DNA of 10,186 nucleotides from Roseiflexaceae bacterium UBA965 (GTDB lineage Bacteria; Chloroflexota; Chloroflexia; Chloroflexales; Roseiflexaceae), in the NCBI GenBank assembly GCA_002292925.1, contig DBCF01000113.1, positions 6,715-16,900 of the forward strand, read 5' to 3'. Below are positions 4,733 to 10,186 of the stretch, piece after piece. The notes under the pieces are model-generated. The model worked only from the letters and a program-made list of their open reading frames with translations, had not been told where the DNA came from and made no database searches. How positions within the stretch are numbered: position 1 is the stretch's first letter; each line of letters opens with the position of its first letter. Position numbers and translations under genes: made by a program.

Positions 4733-7336
4733 ATGTCAGGTGCCTACGATAAGTTTACCAAGCGTGCCAAACAGGTACTGCAATACGCCACCGAAGAAGC
4801 ACGTGCACTCAATCATTCGTATATCGGCACCGAACACATTTTGCTCGGGCTGATTCGCGAAGGTGAAGGTGTCGCTGCCCGTGTGCTCGAAGATTTGGGT
4901 GTGCAATTGGCGCAAACCCGCCATTCCGTCGAATTTATCGTCGGGATTGGTGAGGGCGAATCGCGCCCCGACAAAGAATTATCAGCGCGGGCCAAAAACG
5001 TGATTACTTTGGCCATCGATGAAGCCAAGCGCCTCGGGCACAACTACATCGGTACCGAGCATATTTTGCTGGGGCTGATTCGTAATGGCGAAGGAGTCGC
5101 CACCGGCGTGCTCGACATGCTGGGCGTCTCCCTTGAGCAAATCAAAACCAGTGTGATGCGCGTGCTCCGTCAAGGCGGCGCGACGACTGGTGCAAGTGGT
5201 GGTGCCGGCAGTAGCACCACGCCCCAACCCGAGCGTCCCAGCAGTGCAAGTGCGAGCAGTAGTGCAAGCACGAGCAGTAGCGGGAGCTCAAGCCAAACGG
5301 GTAAAGGCAACAAAACACCGTATCTCGATGCCCTCGGCACCGATTTGACCGAAATGGCCGAAAGTGGCCGGCTCGACCCTGTGATTGGCCGGAGCCGCGA
5401 AATCGACCGCGTCATCCAGATTTTGTCACGCCGCACCAAAAATAACCCGGCGTTGATTGGTGAACCTGGCGTCGGCAAAACAGCCATCGTCGAAGGCTTG
5501 GCCCAACGCATCATTGCCGGCGATGTCCCCGATAGTTTGCGGGGCAAACGGGTGGTGTCGCTCGACATGGGAGCCTTGGTGGCGGGTACCAAATACCGTG
5601 GCCAATTCGAAGAGCGCCTCAAAAAAGTCGTCGACGAAATCAAAGAAACCCGCTGTATTTTGTTTATTGACGAATTCCACACCATCATCGGTGCCGGTGG
5701 GGCCGAAGGGACCCTCGACGCCGCCAATATTCTCAAACCGGCCTTGTCACGAGGCGAATTGCAGACCATTGGGGCCACCACTCTCGATGAATATCGCAAA
5801 TACATCGAACGTGATGCTGCCCTCGAACGGCGCTTCCAGCCTGTGATGGTCGATCAACCCAACGAAGAAGACACCATCCAGATTTTGCGGGGCATCAAGT
5901 CGCGCTACGAAGACTTCCACCAACTGCAAATCAGCGACGAAGCCATCATCGCCGCCGCCTATTTGTCGTCACGCTACGTGCCCGACCGCTTTTTGCCCGA
6001 CAAAGCCATCGACTTGATCGACGAAGCTTCGGCACGGGTACGGATGACCCGTAGCGCCACCCCTTCGGCGTTGCGCGATGCCTTGCGTGGCCTCGAAGTA
6101 CTCAACAAAGAAATCAGCGCTGCCGAAGCCCAAGGTCAGACCGAATTGGTCGAAACCTTGCGTGAGCGAGCCGAAGTGATGCAACAGCGTGTCGCCCAAG
6201 TCGAACGCGAGCACGGCATTGCTGAAGGCAGTAGCAATACTACTCCACCCTACGTCACCGAAGAAGACATTGCTGCAGTCGTGGCGATGTGGACGGGCAT
6301 CCCCGTCATGCGCCTAACCGGCGACGAGACAGTGCGCCTGCTCCAAATGGAATCAGCGTTGCATGGGCGAGTCATCGGCCAGAGCGAAGCCATCGTCACC
6401 ATCTCGAAGGCGGTACGGCGGGCCCGAGCAGGGCTCAAAGACCCCCGCCGCCCGATTGGGAGCTTCATCTTCCTCGGACCTACCGGTGTCGGCAAAACTG
6501 AGCTTGCCAAAGCCTTGGCAGAGTTCATGTTTGGCTCCGAAGAGCACCTCATCAAAATCGACATGTCGGAGTTCCAAGAGCGCCATACGGCGTCACGCTT
6601 GGTGGGCTCACCCCCAGGATATGTGGGTTATGGCGATGGTGGACAACTCACCGATGCCGTACGCCGCAAGCCGTACTCTGTGGTGCTGTTTGACGAAATC
6701 GAAAAAGCCCACCCCGACACCTACAACATGCTGTTGCAGGTACTCGAAGATGGCTATTTGACCGACGGCAAAGGGCGCAAAGTCGACTTCCGCAATACGA
6801 TTATCATCATGACATCCAACGTGGGTACCGAGCAGATCCGCGGTGCGTCACGGATTGGGTTCTTGGGCAAAGATGGCGATATCGCCAACAAAGACTTGCG
6901 CAACCGGGTCAACGACGCATTGCGCCAAGTATTCCGCCCCGAGTTCCTCAATCGTTTGGATTCGACGATTATTTTCCATTCCTTGACCAACGAAGAAATT
7001 CGCCAAATCACACGCTACATGCTCAAACGGGTGCAATTGCAACTCAACGAGCACAAGTTGACCATCGATGTGAACGATGCCGCCTGTGATTTGTTGGCCA
7101 AACGGGGCTACGACCCCTCATTTGGGGCCCGCCCGTTACGCCGTATCATTACCAACCTCATCGAAGATCCGTTATCCGAAGGGGTGTTGGATGGGCGGTT
7201 TGTGGCTGGCGATACGATTGCCATTGACGTGGCCACCCTCGAAAACGGCGAAGAGTACTTGCGCTTGAGTGCTCAACGCGCCGAAACCCCAGTGGCACTC
7301 GACGATAACGACGTCGTCGTCGATACACTGGCATAA
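4733..7336 (+). CDS. clpC: ATP-dependent Clp protease ATP-binding subunit ClpC (AAA+ unfoldase)
   Basis: This 867-residue protein is a class I Hsp100 unfoldase; the hexamer threads substrates into ClpP. Domains in order: two Clp_N repeats (about 3-55 and 78-132, each with IGTEHILLGLIR); a Ser/Gly-rich linker (about 147-193); AAA+ domain 1 with Walker A GEPGVGKT (243-250) and Walker B FIDE (311-314); a short coiled-coil middle domain (about 440-500), the size typical of ClpC rather than ClpB; and AAA+ domain 2 with Walker A GPTGVGKT (582-589), Walker B LFDE (652-655) and sensor-2 GARPLRR (798-804). An IGF tripeptide (708-710) matches the IGF/VGF loop used to dock ClpP, supporting a proteolytic role. 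The linker is longer than I expect for ClpC, and the C-terminus ends in a short acidic tail. No ctsR, mcsA, mcsB or clpP is adjacent. It lies 39 bases after rpsA and 3 bases before radA. Confidence 0.97.
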   Translation: MSGAYDKFTKRAKQVLQYATEEARALNHSYIGTEHILLGLIREGEGVAARVLEDLGVQLAQTRHSVEFIVGIGEGESRPDKELSARAKNVITLAIDEAKRLGHNYIGTEHILLGLIRNGEGVATGVLDMLGVSLEQIKTSVMRVLRQGGATTGASGGAGSSTTPQPERPSSASASSSASTSSSGSSSQTGKGNKTPYLDALGTDLTEMAESGRLDPVIGRSREIDRVIQILSRRTKNNPALIGEPGVGKTAIVEGLAQRIIAGDVPDSLRGKRVVSLDMGALVAGTKYRGQFEERLKKVVDEIKETRCILFIDEFHTIIGAGGAEGTLDAANILKPALSRGELQTIGATTLDEYRKYIERDAALERRFQPVMVDQPNEEDTIQILRGIKSRYEDFHQLQISDEAIIAAAYLSSRYVPDRFLPDKAIDLIDEASARVRMTRSATPSALRDALRGLEVLNKEISAAEAQGQTELVETLRERAEVMQQRVAQVEREHGIAEGSSNTTPPYVTEEDIAAVVAMWTGIPVMRLTGDETVRLLQMESALHGRVIGQSEAIVTISKAVRRARAGLKDPRRPIGSFIFLGPTGVGKTELAKALAEFMFGSEEHLIKIDMSEFQERHTASRLVGSPPGYVGYGDGGQLTDAVRRKPYSVVLFDEIEKAHPDTYNMLLQVLEDGYLTDGKGRKVDFRNTIIIMTSNVGTEQIRGASRIGFLGKDGDIANKDLRNRVNDALRQVFRPEFLNRLDSTIIFHSLTNEEIRQITRYMLKRVQLQLNEHKLTIDVNDAACDLLAKRGYDPSFGARPLRRIITNLIEDPLSEGVLDGRFVAGDTIAIDVATLENGEEYLRLSAQRAETPVALDDNDVVVDTLA
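5238..5288 (+). repeat. Degenerate tandem repeat encoding the ClpC Ser-rich linker
   Basis: The 10-mer CGAGCAGTAG occurs at 5253-5262 and again at 5271-5280, giving an 18-base period, with a related copy just upstream at about 5238-5250. All units stay in frame and encode Ser/Ala/Thr residues in the linker between the ClpC N-domain and AAA+ domain 1. Expansion of the linker by repeat slippage is inferred. Confidence 0.55.
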
Positions 7337-7339
7337 CTC

Positions 7340-8740
7340 ATGGCCAAAACACGCACCGTATTTGTTTGTCAGCAATGCGGGGCACACCAAGCACGCGAAA
7401 TGGGTCGGTGCCCCAACTGTAGTGGTTGGGGCACATTGGTCGAACAAATCGAACGCCGCGAGGCACCTGCCAGCAATCGGCGTTCGGTGGTAGTCAGCGG
7501 TGCCGGTGCCCCTTTGCCCCTGCACGCCATCCCGAGCGGTGGCGTGTCGCGTTTGCCTGTGGTCTATCAAGAATTTGCGCGCGTCCTCGGTGGCGGATTG
7601 GTACCAGGCAGCCTCGTGCTGATTGGTGGCGAACCGGGTATCGGCAAATCGAGTCTGTTGCTCCAGAGTGCGGCCCATTTTGCCGAACATGTGGGGGATG
7701 CCCTGTATATTTCGGCCGAAGAATCTGCCCAGCAAATCAAATTGCGGGCCGACCGCATGGGGCTCAATCCCGAGCGCTTGTGGATTTCGTCTGAAACAAA
7801 TCTCGAAACAGCGATTAGTTATATCGACAGCCAGCGCCCCGGCTTGGTGATTGTCGACTCCATCCAAACCGTCTACATCGAAGAACTGAGCTCGGCGGCA
7901 GGATCGGTCGGCCAAGTACGTGAAGGCGCCTTGCGCCTGTTGCGGGTCGCCAAAGATCTCAACATCCCCATCATCATCGTCGGGCACGTCACCAAAGAAG
8001 GGGCGATTGCCGGCCCGCGTATGCTCGAACACATCGTCGATGTGGTGCTCTACCTCGAAGGGGAGCGCTTCCACCAATACCGGATTTTGCGGGGCGTCAA
8101 AAACCGTTACGGCTCCACCGATGAAGTGGGGATTTTTGAGATGACTGCCACCGGGCTCCACGAAATCAGTAACCCCTCACAAGTATTCCTAGCTGAGCGT
8201 TCAGCCAATACACCAGGATCAGCGGTGGCCGTCACGCTGGAAGGGACGCGGCCGATTTTGGTCGAAATCCAAGGCTTGACGTCAAACACCGCCAACCCAC
8301 AGCCCCGGCGCACCGTCAACGGCTATGATCTCAACCGGCTACAGATGTTGTTGGCCGTGCTAGGCAAACGTGTCGGGCTCCCCCTATTTAACCAAGACGT
8401 ATATGTCAATATCGTAGGTGGGTTGCGCATCGGCGAGCCGGCTGCAGATTTGGCGGTAGCCACGGCGATTGCGTCGTCGTTCCGCAATCAACGAGTGGCA
8501 TCAGACATGGTGCTGATGGGCGAAATCGGGCTGAGTGGCGAAATGCGCAGTGTCACCCAAATCGAACGACGCTTGGGCGAAGCCGCAAAACTGGGCTTCA
8601 GCAAAGCCGTTTGCCCACCGCTCCAAACACCCATTCACATCGAAGGCATGCAGATTACCCAAGTCAAATCGGTGTTTGATGCCATCGAAGCGGCCTTGGG
8701 TCCGGCACCGCGCCGCAAAAATCGCGACGACGACGAATAA
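7340..8740 (+). CDS. radA: DNA repair protein RadA (RecA-like branch-migration ATPase)
   Basis: The 466-residue protein matches the usual RadA/Sms length. RadA is a RecA-family, DnaB-like ATPase that promotes branch migration of recombination intermediates during repair. It shows a four-cysteine zinc finger (Cys10, Cys13, Cys24, Cys27), a RecA-type ATPase core with Walker A GEPGIGKS (97-104) and Walker B LVIVDS (169-174), the RadA signature KNRYGST (254-260, Tyr where Phe is most usual) and a C-terminal Lon-like domain (about 295-450). The C-terminus is Arg/Lys-rich then acidic. The ATG at 7340 lies 3 bases after the clpC stop and has no recognisable Shine-Dalgarno, so translation probably depends on ribosomes finishing clpC. 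clpC-radA adjacency is also known from Firmicutes, where disA usually follows; here dtd follows instead. Confidence 0.97.
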   Translation: MAKTRTVFVCQQCGAHQAREMGRCPNCSGWGTLVEQIERREAPASNRRSVVVSGAGAPLPLHAIPSGGVSRLPVVYQEFARVLGGGLVPGSLVLIGGEPGIGKSSLLLQSAAHFAEHVGDALYISAEESAQQIKLRADRMGLNPERLWISSETNLETAISYIDSQRPGLVIVDSIQTVYIEELSSAAGSVGQVREGALRLLRVAKDLNIPIIIVGHVTKEGAIAGPRMLEHIVDVVLYLEGERFHQYRILRGVKNRYGSTDEVGIFEMTATGLHEISNPSQVFLAERSANTPGSAVAVTLEGTRPILVEIQGLTSNTANPQPRRTVNGYDLNRLQMLLAVLGKRVGLPLFNQDVYVNIVGGLRIGEPAADLAVATAIASSFRNQRVASDMVLMGEIGLSGEMRSVTQIERRLGEAAKLGFSKAVCPPLQTPIHIEGMQITQVKSVFDAIEAALGPAPRRKNRDDDE

Positions 8741-8803
8741 CCCGACGCGCCCGACGTTTTTCACCATAAAACAGACGCATTTACACAAATACAGGACGGT
8801 ATT

Positions 8804-9247
8804 ATGCGGGCAGTAATTCAACGGGTAACGCAGGCACAGGTCAGTGTGGCCGGCGAAGTCGTCGGTCAGATCGAAGCGGGGGTGATGGTGTTGCTGGGGA
8901 TTGGGCATGGTGATGGCCCAGCGCAGATCAGCCAAATCGGCCGCAAAATCCTCGAATTGCGGATTTTTGATGATGAAAGTGGCAAGCCCAATATTTCGCT
9001 CATCGATAGTGGCGGGGCGGTATTGCTGGTCTCACAATTCACGTTGTACGCCGACACTAGTCGGGGACGCCGACCGGGCTATTCGCCGGCCGCCTTGCCC
9101 GACGTGGCAGCGCCGCTGGTCGATGCCATGCGTGACTACTTGACGGCTGCGGGTGTGCGCGTCGCCACGGGGCGGTTTGGGGCCGATATGCAGGTCAGTC
9201 TGACCAACAATGGTCCGTATACGTTGATTTTGGATAGTGAAAAATAA
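8804..9247 (+). CDS. dtd: D-aminoacyl-tRNA deacylase
   Basis: At 147 residues this is a full-length Dtd. The enzyme hydrolyses D-amino acids (and glycine mischarged on tRNA-Ala) from tRNA, protecting translation from wrong-handed residues. It opens with the family-typical MRAVIQRV and has the catalytic-site motif SQFTLYADT (77-85, Thr80 at the active site) followed by GRRPGYSPAA (88-97). The Gly-cisPro element that enforces chiral selection is present as NNGPYT (135-140); Tyr139 stands where Val is most usual, next to the essential Gly137-Pro138. A weak Shine-Dalgarno (AGGA, 7 bases upstream) precedes the ATG at 8804. The 63-base gap after radA holds no clear promoter or terminator, so cotranscription with clpC-radA is likely but not shown. 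The product acts in the cytosol as a homodimer in known relatives. Confidence 0.96.
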   Translation: MRAVIQRVTQAQVSVAGEVVGQIEAGVMVLLGIGHGDGPAQISQIGRKILELRIFDDESGKPNISLIDSGGAVLLVSQFTLYADTSRGRRPGYSPAALPDVAAPLVDAMRDYLTAAGVRVATGRFGADMQVSLTNNGPYTLILDSEK

Positions 9248-9251
9248 CCCT

Positions 9252-9692
9252 ATGATTCGCGACGCCACCAGCCACGATTACCCACAGATGCAATCCCTTT
9301 TGGCGGAGCACCACATGGTGCCGGCATACTTTGAGGCGGCTAGTCGTTGGTGGGTGGCGGTGGGTGATGGCGGCACTATTTGTGGGATGATTGGGGTGGA
9401 GTATGGGGCACAAGCCTGGCTGTTGCGCAGTGCGCTAGTAACACCCCAAGCGCGTGGGCACGGGCTGGGCGTAGCCTTGACATCAGCAGTGATTGCAGCG
9501 GCACGTCAGAACCAGCAAATGGCGGTGTATTGTTTCAGCACTGATGCGGGGGATTTTTGGACAAAAATGGACTTCACAGAGGTGGCGGTGACAGAATTAT
9601 TACAAATGTTGCCAGATGCCCCGCAAGTCGCCCAATTTGCGGCTCTTGATTGGTTGGCGACTGAAGTCGCCTGGCGCTATACGGTACAATAA
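9252..9692 (+). CDS. GNAT-family N-acetyltransferase
   Basis: The 146-residue protein has a single GNAT domain that would transfer an acetyl group from acetyl-CoA to an amine. The acetyl-CoA pyrophosphate-binding loop is QARGHGLG (66-73), preceded by the beta-strand LLRSALVTP (57-65). The pattern of STDAGDFW (96-103), a following aromatic near MDF and LLQMLPDAP (116-124) recalls ArsN2-like and other small amino-acid acetyltransferases, but the substrate cannot be read from the sequence. I chose the ATG at 9252, 4 bases after the dtd stop; a GTG at 9237 would add 5 residues and overlap dtd. Neither start has a Shine-Dalgarno, so translation is probably coupled to dtd. Confidence 0.85.
   Translation: MIRDATSHDYPQMQSLLAEHHMVPAYFEAASRWWVAVGDGGTICGMIGVEYGAQAWLLRSALVTPQARGHGLGVALTSAVIAAARQNQQMAVYCFSTDAGDFWTKMDFTEVAVTELLQMLPDAPQVAQFAALDWLATEVAWRYTVQ
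9656..9671. repeat. 16-base dyad at the 3' end of the GNAT gene
   Basis: GGCGACT (9656-9662) and AGTCGCC (9665-9671) are perfect inverted arms around a 2-base centre, inside the last codons of the GNAT gene and about 50 bases before the esterase start. The centre is too short for a tight hairpin at full pairing, and no T-run follows. It could be an operator for the esterase gene or chance. Confidence 0.35.
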
Positions 9693-9722
9693 TTATGTTC
9701 GTTGTTGCAAAGGAGCACCACC

Positions 9723-10186
9723 ATGGCAATGTTTGATATGCCGCTGTCACAGTTGGAACAATACCGACCCGATGTAGCAGAACCGAGTGATTTCGACGCA
9801 TTTTGGCAGGCGAGTTTGGCCGACACACGCCGCCACGACCTCAACCCCCAATTTGTGCCCGTGAATGGGGGCTACAAGACCGTTGAGGTGTTTGATGTGA
9901 GCTTCGCCGGCTGGGGTGGGCAACAAGTCAAGGGCTGGTTTTTGGTACCTACACAACGCAGTGGACCGTTGCCGTGTGTGGTGGAATATATTGGCTACGG
10001 CGGTGGCCGGAGCTTCCCCAATGATTGGTTGCTCTGGAGTAGCCAAGGGTACGCCCATTTGGTGATGGATACTCGTGGTCAAGGGAGTTCCTGGTCAAAA
10101 GGTGATACGGCCGACCCCGATCCAGTTGGTGACAATCAGCACCCAGGCTTTATGACCCGCGGCATCCGCAACAAAGAGCACTACTA
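9723..10186 (+). CDS. Acetylxylan esterase / cephalosporin-C deacetylase (CE7 family), N-terminal part
   Basis: The first 154 codons are present and the gene continues past the right edge; the family is usually about 320 residues. CE7 esterases are cytoplasmic hexameric alpha/beta hydrolases that deacetylate small acetylated sugars, xylo-oligosaccharides and cephalosporin C. Characteristic stretches are the N-terminal LEQYRPDVAEPSDFDAFW (11-28), VKGWFLVP (69-76), VEYIGYGGGR (87-96, whose Gly-Tyr forms part of the oxyanion hole in studied relatives), YAHLVMDTRGQGSSW (110-124) and PGFMTRGI (141-148). The catalytic Ser, Asp and His lie beyond the window, so activity cannot be confirmed. The ATG at 9723 has a strong AAAGGAG about 7 bases upstream. 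There is no signal peptide, which fits an enzyme acting on imported oligosaccharides. It follows the GNAT gene by 30 bases. A TACAAT at 9685-9690 could be a -10 box, but no good -35 accompanies it. Confidence 0.93.
   Translation, partial: MAMFDMPLSQLEQYRPDVAEPSDFDAFWQASLADTRRHDLNPQFVPVNGGYKTVEVFDVSFAGWGGQQVKGWFLVPTQRSGPLPCVVEYIGYGGGRSFPNDWLLWSSQGYAHLVMDTRGQGSSWSKGDTADPDPVGDNQHPGFMTRGIRNKEHY

Noticed and set aside
5170..5805. 211-codon open frame on the minus strand
   Set aside because: It is antisense to the ClpC linker and AAA+ domain 1; it is Ser/Leu/Arg-rich with no motif, and has no plausible start context.
7172..8161. 329-codon open frame on the minus strand
   Set aside because: It lies antisense to the end of clpC and the first part of radA, both strongly conserved. 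The translation shows no recognisable domain, and long antisense frames are common opposite GC-rich genes.
8741..8803. Possible terminator or promoter between radA and dtd
   Set aside because: The repeat CCCGACG followed by five Ts is direct, not inverted, so no stem forms. TTTACA and TATTAT boxes are only 14 bases apart and run into the dtd start codon.
1..10186. Mobile elements, phage genes, CRISPR, toxin-antitoxin or defence system
   Set aside because: No transposase or integrase motifs, no terminal repeats, no spaced direct repeats and no toxin-antitoxin-sized gene pairs were seen. The genes are core metabolism and information processing.

Overview
The window looks like core bacterial chromosome, moderately GC-rich by eye and densely packed with genes. 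A divergent intergenic region at about 3298-3520 splits it into two blocks transcribed outward. Gene content (four-domain S1 protein, ClpC with adjacent RadA but no CtsR/McsAB or DisA beside them, PDH E1 split into alpha and beta) and protein flavour suggest a member of the Chloroflexota (Chloroflexus/Herpetosiphon-like). That placement is an inference from remembered family resemblance, not from a search.

Left block, minus strand, reading right to left: a DHH/MYG1-like phosphoesterase of unknown role (2485-3297), then pyruvate dehydrogenase E1 alpha (1316-2410), E1 beta (293-1267) and the lipoyl-domain start of the E2 acyltransferase (268 to beyond the left edge). E1 alpha, E1 beta and E2 form a compact operon (gaps of 48 and 24 bases) for the 2-oxoacid dehydrogenase complex that converts pyruvate to acetyl-CoA. 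A perfect 8-bp hairpin lies just before the E1 beta ribosome binding site.

Right block, plus strand: S1 RNA-binding protein (3521-4693), ClpC (4733-7336), RadA (7340-8740), D-aminoacyl-tRNA deacylase Dtd (8804-9247), a GNAT acetyltransferase (9252-9692) and the start of a CE7 acetylxylan esterase/cephalosporin-C deacetylase (9723 to beyond the right edge). Gaps are 39, 3, 63, 4 and 30 bases. A near-consensus promoter (TTGCCA-17-TATAAT) precedes the S1 gene. The first four genes make a translation, protein-quality and DNA-repair cluster; the last two look like ordinary accessory passengers.

I found no mobile element, CRISPR array, tRNA or rRNA, and no clear Rho-independent terminator. I also found no convincing new multi-gene system. 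The items most worth checking are the uncharacterised DHH/MYG1-like gene beside the PDH operon, two intercistronic hairpins placed directly before ribosome binding sites, the long Ser-rich linker in ClpC, and an 8-bp dyad in the divergent promoter region.
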